This document shows, piece by piece, positions 14,349-21,405 of a DNA stretch of 21,405 nucleotides. Origin of the DNA: a virus. Below the pieces are notes generated by a model that had not been told where the DNA came from, did no database searches, and saw only the letters and a program-made list of their open reading frames with translations. The position numbers and the translations under genes are program-made. Positions within the stretch are counted from its first letter, which is position 1. Every line of letters begins with the position of its first letter. Where the stretch lies: positions 1 to 21,405 of the IMG/VR virus record IMGVR_UViG_3300010883_021790. One strand, 5' to 3'.

Positions 14349-15300
14349 TGTTATTGTCCCAGACCCAACTTGTCAAGCTTGCCAAAAACAATTCGAAACT
14401 CACAGGCAATTGCACGCCCATCTCAAGGCTCACGATTTAAGGGTTGTGGGATATTATCAAAAATATTTCCCAAGGCATGATCTCCGTGATAATAAGATTA
14501 TTAAGTATAAAAGCTTAGAGCAATATTTTTCAACTGACTTTAACTCTAGAACCAACCTCCGTCTTTGGCTTAAATCAGCGACAAAAGAAGAAGCGGTAAC
14601 TTACTGCAAAAACATTCTATTAAAAAGAAAAAACGACAAGGGGCTTGTCTACACCCCAACACAAGTAGAGCTTAGAACAATACTTTCGCCGCCCATTCAG
14701 TATCTACGAGAGATTTTAGACGGGTATTATAAGGTATGCGAAGAAATGGGGTTCAAAAACAAATATCAATTACCGACAGAAATAGTTGAAGGCAAGGAAT
14801 ACGCAAAGCCGCAATATTCTATACATATAGACACAAGAGAACAGCTTCCCTTAAAGTTTGATGATTACACCACTAGGTCCACGACGCTATCAGTGGGGGA
14901 CTATACTTTTAGTGAACCGAAATTAACATGCAACTGCTATATAGAAAGAAAGTCTTTGGCTGATTTTATTTCTACCATGAGTGTTAAAAATTTAGAAAGA
15001 TTTGAAAAAGAAATAACAAGAGCAAAAGAAGAAGATATTAATTTAATTGTTTTAATTGAGGATACATTAAGCCACGCCGTCAGCTTTAAATTTTTGCCGC
15101 ATATATCTAAAAAAATAAAAGCAACGCCAGAGTATATATTTCACAACGTAAGAGAACTAATACAAAAATACCCACACATTCAATTCCTCTTTGTCGGAGG
15201 AAGGAAAGAAGCCAAAAGGGTTATTAAAAAAATATTCTTTAGTGGGTGCATATATAAAAAAATAGATCTTCAATACGCGTACGATACGAAAGTTTTATAA
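14341..15300 (+). CDS. C2H2 zinc-finger / ERCC4-type nuclease
   Basis: 319 aa. Residues 11-31 are a canonical C2H2 finger, Cys-x2-Cys-x3-Phe-x5-Leu-x2-His-x3-His. The C-terminal half, from about residue 155, is an ERCC4 (XPF-family) nuclease: Asp164-Thr-Arg166-Glu167, Val-Gly186-Asp187-Tyr188 and Ile-Glu202-Arg203-Lys204-Ser, the D-n-GD-n-ERK active site. ERCC4 nucleases cut branched or flapped DNA near junctions. The middle (about 45-150) is helical and unassigned. GGGGGAGG seven bases before the ATG is the best ribosome binding site in this stretch. It overlaps the upstream gene by eight bases and the terminase by TAATG. A role in clearing branches before packaging, like T4 endonuclease VII, is inferred from position. 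Confidence 0.88.
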   Translation: MSSVIVPDPTCQACQKQFETHRQLHAHLKAHDLRVVGYYQKYFPRHDLRDNKIIKYKSLEQYFSTDFNSRTNLRLWLKSATKEEAVTYCKNILLKRKNDKGLVYTPTQVELRTILSPPIQYLREILDGYYKVCEEMGFKNKYQLPTEIVEGKEYAKPQYSIHIDTREQLPLKFDDYTTRSTTLSVGDYTFSEPKLTCNCYIERKSLADFISTMSVKNLERFEKEITRAKEEDINLIVLIEDTLSHAVSFKFLPHISKKIKATPEYIFHNVRELIQKYPHIQFLFVGGRKEAKRVIKKIFFSGCIYKKIDLQYAYDTKVL

Positions 15301-17126
15301 TGTGGTACTGCCCTGAAAAATACGAAACAGAGCCGGAAAACATCAATAAAAAGATGCTTGAATTGGAAGGCTTTTTATCTGATAGAGAAGCTAAAATAAC
15401 TTTAGCAAGGTTTATGCAAGCCAATCTAGGTTTCACCACCGAGTTGATATCAGGAATTAAGCTTGCGACATATCAAGAAGTGACTCTTCGCGGTATGATG
15501 AATAGAAATTTTACGATGTGTGTGTGGGGCCGTGGTTGCGGTAAAACTTTTATAGCTTCGGTTTTTTGCTTTCTCCAGTGCATATTTAACCCCGGGACCA
15601 AGATACTTGTTGCTGGACCAACATTTCGTACTGCAAGATTTATATTTAGCAATTTAGAGAAAATGGTAGAATCAAAAGGTGCAGAATTGCTAGCTCAATG
15701 TTTCGGCGCAAAAATAAAACGTAATGACCAATTCGAGTGGTCTATCAACGGGGGAACCATAACAGCCATTCCCCTTAACGGAGAAAAGATCCGTGGTTTT
15801 CGCGCTAATGTCCTTTTGTTAGATGAGTACCTTTTGTTACCAGAAGACTTAATCAATACGGTTCTTATGCCATTCTTGGTAGCGCCTCAAAACATGAAAG
15901 AGCGTATTGAAATTAGAGAAACGGAAGATAAGCTAATTGAATCGGGCCACATGACAGAAGAGGAAAGAATGATATTTGATAATGATTCAAAAATGATTGC
16001 CCTGTCCTCGGCGTCATACACATTTGAAAATTTGTACAGAACTTACAAAGATTGGGGGAATCATATTTACGACGATAAAAAAAGCAATTCCTCGTATTTC
16101 ATTTCGCAGATGGGGTACGAAGCATTACCCGAGCATATGATTGATCAAACTATTATTGAGGCCGCCCAAGACGGAGGAACTTCCAACGCTTCTTTTCAGC
16201 GGGAATACTGCGCTATGTTTACGGACGGAAGCGATAGTTATTTTAGCGCTATCAAAATGCATGCATGCACTATTCCAGACGGAGAAGAACCAACAACCTT
16301 AATAAAGGGGCGTCCAGATAAAAAATATGTAGTAGGCATTGACCCTAACATGAGCGATAGCCCAAGCGCTGACTTTTTCGGTATAGCTATAATGGAAATT
16401 GACGAAGAAAAAGAAACCTCCACGCTGGTGCATAATTACGCTGGTCTAGGTAATTTAAATAAACACGTACAATATCTTTATTACATACTAGAAAACTTTG
16501 ATCCAGTTTTTATTTCCGTTGATAATGCTGGGTCAGACATGTTTCTTGACGCGGCTAACAACTCTAAACTTTTCTTAGATAATAGAATTAATTTAAAAAC
16601 AATTGAATTCGACTCTAACAAAGAAGGGGTAGATTATACCAAACAAGTGAGAGATCTTAAAAGAGCATATAATAAAGAAAATAGGCAAATAGCATTTAAC
16701 CAAGTCTTCTCTAGCGATTGGATAAGGAAAGCTAACGAGCTTCTTCAGGCTAATATTGATTATAAAAAAATATGGTTTAGTTCTAAAACCACAGCTAATG
16801 GCTCCGAATTCGACAAACAAAGCACTTACAAAATTAATTTAAAGCAAGTTGGCGAAGATAATTTGGGAATGTTCATAGAAACTCAAGATGATCTAGTATA
16901 CCAAGTTAAAAGGCAATGCGCGTTAGTAGAGGTAAAAACCACGGCAAGGGGAACGCAAACATTTGACCTGCCGCAGCATTTAAAGCGAAATACCAGCGCG
17001 GGCAGAGCAAGAAAAGATAATTATACTGCATTATTACTTGCAAACTGGGCGACAAAATGTTACTTTGATATGCAAAATTATAAGTTGAACGAAGGAACTG
17101 CGACATTTACCCCAAGAATGGTGTAA
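15300..17126 (+). CDS. terL: terminase large subunit
   Basis: 608 aa, the packaging motor ATPase and headful nuclease. The Walker A is Gly77-Arg-Gly-Cys-Gly-Lys82-Thr83, an unusual form with Cys. Walker B is Val-Leu-Leu-Leu-Asp175-Glu176-Tyr, and Leu-Ser-Ser-Ala-Ser follows as motif III. The RNase-H-like nuclease has Asp348 (Gly-Ile-Asp-Pro-Asn), Asp408 (Ser-Val-Asp-Asn-Ala-Gly) and Asp573 (Lys-Asp-Asn-Tyr-Thr-Ala-Leu). Length and order agree with the gp17-type large terminase of myophages. The start overlaps the nuclease stop (TAATG), so it lacks its own spaced ribosome binding site. The gene is followed by a 46-base A/T-rich gap and then the portal gene, the expected packaging order. The class of DNA end it generates cannot be read from sequence alone. 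Confidence 0.95.
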   Translation: MWYCPEKYETEPENINKKMLELEGFLSDREAKITLARFMQANLGFTTELISGIKLATYQEVTLRGMMNRNFTMCVWGRGCGKTFIASVFCFLQCIFNPGTKILVAGPTFRTARFIFSNLEKMVESKGAELLAQCFGAKIKRNDQFEWSINGGTITAIPLNGEKIRGFRANVLLLDEYLLLPEDLINTVLMPFLVAPQNMKERIEIRETEDKLIESGHMTEEERMIFDNDSKMIALSSASYTFENLYRTYKDWGNHIYDDKKSNSSYFISQMGYEALPEHMIDQTIIEAAQDGGTSNASFQREYCAMFTDGSDSYFSAIKMHACTIPDGEEPTTLIKGRPDKKYVVGIDPNMSDSPSADFFGIAIMEIDEEKETSTLVHNYAGLGNLNKHVQYLYYILENFDPVFISVDNAGSDMFLDAANNSKLFLDNRINLKTIEFDSNKEGVDYTKQVRDLKRAYNKENRQIAFNQVFSSDWIRKANELLQANIDYKKIWFSSKTTANGSEFDKQSTYKINLKQVGEDNLGMFIETQDDLVYQVKRQCALVEVKTTARGTQTFDLPQHLKRNTSAGRARKDNYTALLLANWATKCYFDMQNYKLNEGTATFTPRMV

Positions 17127-17172
17127 TGTAAAATAAGATTTAATTAAAAAAAATAGGCTAAAAAAAACTAAA
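17127..17172. other. A/T-rich gap between terL and portal
   Basis: A 46-base stretch consisting almost only of A and T with runs of A. No ribosome binding site is seen before the portal ATG, and no -10/-35 pair is convincing. There is no inverted repeat of useful length. It may just be a spacer. Confidence 0.5.
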
Positions 17173-19251
17173 ATGAAGGAAAAAAAAGAAACCTCCAAAA
17201 GCGCTGCCCCCAAAAAGCCAAGAAAGCCAAGGGCATCCACAAAAAAGGAGCAGCACGCCGTTGAGCCATTAATGACATCAACGGCGTCATACACGTATGA
17301 ATCTGTCTCTCATACGGACTCAGGAGTTTCAACCTACAGGAGAAATAAATCGGGCAACATAGAAAGGACCGACAAATTTTCAAATATTGAGAAAGGTCTT
17401 ATTCCGTTTAAAACCTACACTGGATCAGGACAGAGCGGAATTTCTATTAGGGACGCTATAATTTTATGCCAAAAAGCGTATTACAATTTCTCTGTATTTA
17501 GGAATACAATTGACTTGATGACAGAGTTTTCTTCGAGTGATATTTATTTTGAGGGAGGAAGCAAGAAGTCCCAAAAGTTTTTCGAATCTCTTTTTAAAAA
17601 GATAAATGTTTTTGATTTGCAAGATAGATTTTTTAGAGAGTATTACAGGTCGGGAAATGTTTTCTTCTACAGGTTTGACGCAAAGCTGAAGCCCGCTGAC
17701 ATCAAAAAGATAAGTCAAACATTTGGCGCAAAAGCTAAAACCGTAAAGATTCCATTTAGATATGTAATTTTAAATCCAGCAGATATACAAATATCAGGTT
17801 CGTTAAATTTTAGCCAAGCAAGAAAATATCACAAAGTACTTACTGACTACGAACTGGAGAGGGTAAGAAATCCCAAGACAGAAGAAGATAAAGAAATATA
17901 CGACGCGCTTGATCCTGCTACAAAAAAGAAAATTAAAGGCAGCCCCCTTTCTAACGCGGTCCTTATGCTTCTAGACGCAGATAGATTTCACGCGGTATTC
18001 TACAAGAAACAAGACTACGAACCCTTTAGTGTCCCCATGGGGTATCCAGTTCTTGAAGACATAAACCATAAGGCTGAACTAAAAAGAATGGATATGGCCA
18101 TAACAAGAACCGTTCAGCAAGCTATTCTTCTTGTTACCATGGGGACAGAGCCAGACAAGGGTGGAATAAATCAAGAAAATCTGCTAAAAATGCAAAACCT
18201 TTTCGAGAACCAATCCGTGGGAAGAGTCCTCATAGCAGATTACACTACTGATGCTAAATTTGTAATACCACAAATTGGAGATATTTTAGACCCCAAAAAG
18301 TACGATGTTGTAAACGCTGATATTAATTCTGGATTAAACAATATGCTTACCGGCGTTGATACAGGGGGGGAAAAATTTGCCAATATATCCTCAAAGGTTG
18401 AAGTTTTTATAGCAAGGTTAAGACAGGCTAGATTATCTTTTTTAAATGATTTCCTTACACCTGAAATAAAAAGAATTTCGAAGTCTCTCGGTTTTAAAAA
18501 TCATCCTACCCCAAAATTAAACGAGGTTCTCTTAAGAGACAATACAGAAAAATACAGGGTCTACACTCGCATGGCCGAACTAGGACTGTTAACTCCAGAA
18601 GAGCTTTTCGAGGCTCTCGATACAAACAGATTACCGAACAAAGAAACCTCAATGGATTCGCAAAGGAAATATTTAAACGACAGAGATGAGGGGCTTTACT
18701 TTCCGCTGGTTGGTGGATCACCCGTAGAGAACCCGGCCATGGAGGGTTGGGTGCCTCAAGAAATCGCCCACCCAGAGCTACAAAAAACAAGCACACCCGC
18801 CCCGAACAAAGAAGCTGCGCCAAAAAATACTGGCCCCAAAAAAAGCCAAACAACTTCCCCCAACGTAGGGAGACCCTCTGGAACCAAGGGAATTCCTCAG
18901 AAAGAAAAGGCGGCTGCAGAAGAGAACTTTAGTTTCGAAAGCTTAAAACAAAATATTGTAAAATCTCAAGATTTAGAAAAACTAGTTGAAAAAGAGCTTA
19001 GAAAAAAACACAAGAAAACAAGGCTTACTAAAAATCAAAAGGAAGTAGCAACAACAATTAGCCACATAATTATTTGCAACGAAACCCCCGACAAGTGGGG
19101 AGAATGTGTGGCAAAATATTGCGAAAAACCAGTAGATCAAAACGCAGAACAAGTTAGACAAGTAGAAGATATCGCCATAAAACATCAATTAGATACTTTT
19201 ATGGCAAGCATACTATTTCATAGCACAATAGAGAACGAAAAAAATGAGTAG
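17173..19251 (+). CDS. portal protein with C-terminal extension
   Basis: 692 aa, the ring at the capsid vertex through which DNA enters. Characteristic parts: the basic N-terminal tail (residues 1-30, Lys/Pro-rich); Tyr157-Tyr-Arg-Ser-Gly-Asn-Val-Phe-Phe-Tyr-Arg-Phe, the portal wing strand pattern; Asn-Pro-Ala-Asp-Ile-Gln-Ile; a long helix around 311 (Thr-Arg-Thr-Val-Gln-Gln-Ala); and Gly399-Glu-Lys-Phe-Ala-Asn before the C-terminal helices. Residues about 535-585 are a Pro/Lys/Thr/Ala linker, followed by a 105-residue helical domain that I do not recognise and that is additional to a usual portal. Position directly after terL supports the call. The TAG overlaps the next gene by eight bases (ATGAGTAG). 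Confidence 0.85.
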   Translation: MKEKKETSKSAAPKKPRKPRASTKKEQHAVEPLMTSTASYTYESVSHTDSGVSTYRRNKSGNIERTDKFSNIEKGLIPFKTYTGSGQSGISIRDAIILCQKAYYNFSVFRNTIDLMTEFSSSDIYFEGGSKKSQKFFESLFKKINVFDLQDRFFREYYRSGNVFFYRFDAKLKPADIKKISQTFGAKAKTVKIPFRYVILNPADIQISGSLNFSQARKYHKVLTDYELERVRNPKTEEDKEIYDALDPATKKKIKGSPLSNAVLMLLDADRFHAVFYKKQDYEPFSVPMGYPVLEDINHKAELKRMDMAITRTVQQAILLVTMGTEPDKGGINQENLLKMQNLFENQSVGRVLIADYTTDAKFVIPQIGDILDPKKYDVVNADINSGLNNMLTGVDTGGEKFANISSKVEVFIARLRQARLSFLNDFLTPEIKRISKSLGFKNHPTPKLNEVLLRDNTEKYRVYTRMAELGLLTPEELFEALDTNRLPNKETSMDSQRKYLNDRDEGLYFPLVGGSPVENPAMEGWVPQEIAHPELQKTSTPAPNKEAAPKNTGPKKSQTTSPNVGRPSGTKGIPQKEKAAAEENFSFESLKQNIVKSQDLEKLVEKELRKKHKKTRLTKNQKEVATTISHIIICNETPDKWGECVAKYCEKPVDQNAEQVRQVEDIAIKHQLDTFMASILFHSTIENEKNE

Positions 19252-21405
19252 ATTTAGACATTCAGGCTTACGAAGTACTCAGTTAAATATAAGGAGGGAC
19301 TCTGCTTATTTAACGAGCAATGACGGCCTGCTTATCTCCGCTCCAATGTCTCACCAAAATATTGTTATAATGGACGTTTTGGTAATGTCTGGATCTGGGA
19401 AATTATGTACTGGCGCCAGCGGAACGGGCGTGCATCTTTGTAACATAAACCAAGGATACAATCACCTCAGGGCTCCTATTTCTGTTCCTAATGGCCAAGC
19501 TGTTTATACGGATGTTTTGGGGGGAGACGTAACGGTTACCTACGCTATTGGGCCTAATTTCTCCGAGACAGCTGGCGCGGGGGGCGGATCAGGAACAACG
19601 CAGCCGCCAGCTGGAGCAACCACCACGACAACCACCACGACAACCACCACGACAACCGCTACCCCCAGCTCAATGACAATGACGTGGGCGGCCGCAACCT
19701 CTTCTATTACAGAGGAAATTGGCAACCAAATTTTATCCATTACCGTTAACAGAAGTGGTTCTAGTGGCACAGCCACCGTTAATTGGAATACGACCGACGG
19801 AACCGCGACTTCAGCTGGATCACAAGCAGATTACGTAGATCCTCAGGCCGGCGCAAACCCGGCTGGCCCCATAACTTTCGAAGCGGGAGAAACATCCAAG
19901 ACTGTGGCTATAGAAATAACAGCGGCGAATTACGGAGGCTGGGATGAAGATGACGAGTTATTTACTGTAACACTTTCAAATCCAAGTTGGTCGGCTGGCT
20001 CAGTTACACTACCAAGCCCAATACATACAGTAACCATTGCTAATTTAACGACGACAACACCATCGTCATCTCAGGAGTGTGGAGTGGGGTATAGTTGCGT
20101 TTGTTCAGTCTATGCTTGTGGCATGCCATACGATTGGATGAATGGAGAATGGGTCTGGTCTACAACCGGAATTGACAGTCATCCTATTTATCATAGAGAA
20201 GACCCCAATAATTCAAATCAATTCGGATTGCTAAACTATAACTCGCCGAATTTCCCCGGTGGTTATGGGTGGAATATTTATTATGATATATGGGATGTCG
20301 GCCTACAGGCTTACTTAGGGAAAACAGATCTTCATAAGAACACTGCGGGAGGAGATTGTCCGTATACTGTCTTGGCTGACAACAGGTGGGTTCATGATGC
20401 TAACATTTTTGAGTTATCGTCAATTAGCGACACCAGCATAACTTGCCCGACAACCACAACTCTCGCGCCAGAAGCGGAGACGTATTTTGCTTGGAGCACT
20501 ATAGTCGCTTATTACCTTAATGAAGTGGCTGGGGCTAACGTTGTTCTGACAGTTACCCGATCAGGCAATACCTCTACGGCGGCAACATTAAGTTATACGA
20601 CGGCTAATATTACTGCTGTAGAGTGGGCCGACTATCTTCCAGCAAGTGGGACACTCAATTTCGCCGCCGATGAAACAAGTAAAACTATTACAGTCGACGC
20701 TAAAGCTGACTCTACGATAAATGGCGACGAAACGTTTAAGGTAGTGTTAAGTAGTCCAACTCAAGTAGGCGGTCCTGCCTCTATCATATGGCCTTCCGAC
20801 GAAAACGGAAGTTGTACGGGTTCCAACTCTTGCGTCAATATGCCAATGGCAACAGAAAATATCATAACCATGATCGAAGCTCATGAGGTTACCGTAGGCT
20901 TTACGCTTTCGTCTTCAATAGTTACGGCAGAGGGAAATTCTGGTTCGGTTGTGCACTCCATCAATGTTGAAAGAGACTCAGACCCCACTGGTGTTATTTA
21001 TGGAGGTACGGTAACTGTTGATTATGCAACAAGTGATGCAACCGCTACCACGGCAAACGGAGATTATGACCATGTTAATGGCACCTTAACTTTTGCTTCT
21101 CAAGTTGCTAATCAGGTCATTGCCGTGACTATAAATGGTGATACAACATTTGAAAATAACGAATATTTCAACGTTACTCTGTCAAACCCAAGCATTAATG
21201 TATCCGGGGTAACGGCGAAAATCGTTGGGTCAGCAGTGCATGAAGTGCAAATTACAAATGACGATACTACTACTACTCCCACTCCTCCTACTACGACGAC
21301 TACAACTACCGCCGCAGCAACGACGACTACAACTACCGCCGCAGCAACGACGACTACAACTACCGCCGCAGCAACGACGACTACAACTACCGCCGCAGCA
21401 ACGAC
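19244..21405 (+). CDS. Calx-beta multidomain structural or adhesin protein, 3'-truncated by the window
   Basis: Open from ATG 19244 to the window edge (720 codons), so the C-terminus is missing. Residues 1-115 are a compact beta-like domain with no signal peptide, consistent with a virion protein rather than a secreted one. A Thr run at 126-138 leads to a Calx-beta domain at about 145-266. Next come a Cys/Trp/Tyr-rich domain at about 279-401 (Cys279, 372 and 401 visible) and Calx-beta domains at about 412-544 and 548-674. Their shared pattern is a Gly-rich Thr strand, an Asp-Tyr turn, a Thr-Phe strand, then Glu-x-Phe-x-Val-x-Leu-Ser-x-Pro. Calx-beta domains often bind calcium and occur in adhesins. 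The end is a Thr/Ala repeat. It overlaps portal by eight bases. A decoration or fibre role is inferred from position. Confidence 0.82.
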   Translation, partial: MSRFRHSGLRSTQLNIRRDSAYLTSNDGLLISAPMSHQNIVIMDVLVMSGSGKLCTGASGTGVHLCNINQGYNHLRAPISVPNGQAVYTDVLGGDVTVTYAIGPNFSETAGAGGGSGTTQPPAGATTTTTTTTTTTTTATPSSMTMTWAAATSSITEEIGNQILSITVNRSGSSGTATVNWNTTDGTATSAGSQADYVDPQAGANPAGPITFEAGETSKTVAIEITAANYGGWDEDDELFTVTLSNPSWSAGSVTLPSPIHTVTIANLTTTTPSSSQECGVGYSCVCSVYACGMPYDWMNGEWVWSTTGIDSHPIYHREDPNNSNQFGLLNYNSPNFPGGYGWNIYYDIWDVGLQAYLGKTDLHKNTAGGDCPYTVLADNRWVHDANIFELSSISDTSITCPTTTTLAPEAETYFAWSTIVAYYLNEVAGANVVLTVTRSGNTSTAATLSYTTANITAVEWADYLPASGTLNFAADETSKTITVDAKADSTINGDETFKVVLSSPTQVGGPASIIWPSDENGSCTGSNSCVNMPMATENIITMIEAHEVTVGFTLSSSIVTAEGNSGSVVHSINVERDSDPTGVIYGGTVTVDYATSDATATTANGDYDHVNGTLTFASQVANQVIAVTINGDTTFENNEYFNVTLSNPSINVSGVTAKIVGSAVHEVQITNDDTTTTPTPPTTTTTTTAAATTTTTTAAATTTTTTAAATTTTTTAAAT
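19619..19654 (+). repeat. 12-base tandem repeat coding Thr run
   Basis: Three perfect copies of ACCACCACGACA, in frame inside the Calx-beta gene, encode twelve Thr residues, and the next codon is also Thr. The tract joins the first domain to the first Calx-beta domain as a flexible linker. Each copy is a multiple of three, so gain or loss of copies would keep the frame. Confidence 0.9.
21293..21405 (+). repeat. 27-base tandem repeat coding Thr6-Ala3 units
   Basis: Four full copies of a 27-base unit (21293-21319, 21320-21346, 21347-21373, 21374-21400) plus a fifth partial copy at the window edge, all identical as read. Each codes six Thr and three Ala. The tract follows the third Calx-beta domain and a short Thr/Pro lead-in, and continues beyond the window. 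Its composition is that of a mucin-like stalk. The perfect identity suggests recent copy-number change. Confidence 0.92.

Noticed and set aside
18747-18932. + strand ORF of 61 codons inside the portal gene
   Set aside because: It is an alternative frame through the low-complexity linker of the portal protein, with no ribosome binding site and no family likeness.
19540-19776. Minus-strand ORF with a long Val run
   Set aside because: The Val run is just the complement of the ACC/ACG/ACA Thr repeat in the Calx-beta gene.
21293-21405. CRISPR array
   Set aside because: The repeats are directly adjacent with no spacers and stay in frame within a coding region, so they are a protein tandem repeat.

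Overview
The window looks like the packaging end of a large tailed double-stranded DNA phage (Caudoviricetes) infecting a bacterium, probably marine. It carries a large terminase, a portal protein, a PhoH-type ATPase and a phage-style sigma factor. The DNA is AT-rich by eye. Genes are packed tightly, almost all on the + strand, with many ATGA, TAATG or ATGAGTA(A/G) stop/start overlaps. No tRNA, rRNA, integrase, transposase or CRISPR array was seen. The marine assignment rests on the resemblance of this gene mix to marine phages and is an inference.

Layout. (1) 1-578: four very small ORFs of unknown role, the first two probably single-pass membrane peptides. (2) 579-781: a non-coding gap with a nested inverted repeat and a possible promoter. 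(3) 782-10217: an eleven-gene surface-glycan island. It holds a sugar-nucleotide pyrophosphorylase (RmlA), an RmlD-like reductase, an AsnB-type amidotransferase, four different GT-A-like glycosyltransferase candidates (one of the TOD1/DUF616 type), a left-handed beta-helix N-acetyltransferase, a dTDP-glucose 4,6-dehydratase (RmlB), a 2OG-Fe(II) oxygenase-like protein and a WbqC-family protein. (4) 10183-11288: a PhoH ATPase and a small unknown. (5) 11285-11554: a possible lone minus-strand gene and a divergent intergenic region. (6) 11555-14348: a zinc-ribbon protein, a sigma factor with a Cys-rich insertion, a SET-domain methyltransferase and a helix-rich protein that could be the small terminase. 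(7) 14341-19251: a C2H2-finger/ERCC4 nuclease, the large terminase and the portal. (8) 19244-21405: the first 720 codons of a large Calx-beta protein with Thr-rich tandem repeats, running off the window.

How it may work together. The glycan island looks able to make and transfer one or more unusual deoxysugars, although RmlC and an aminotransferase are not seen. The Thr-rich repeat protein beside the packaging genes would be a natural acceptor for such glycans, so one hypothesis is that this phage glycosylates its own virion. The alternative is that the genes remodel the host surface. The zinc-ribbon/sigma/SET trio is translationally coupled and would fit a late-transcription module. The finger-ERCC4 nuclease overlaps the terminase gene and could clear branched DNA during packaging. 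These functional links are inference. The individual enzyme families rest on motifs visible in the translations.
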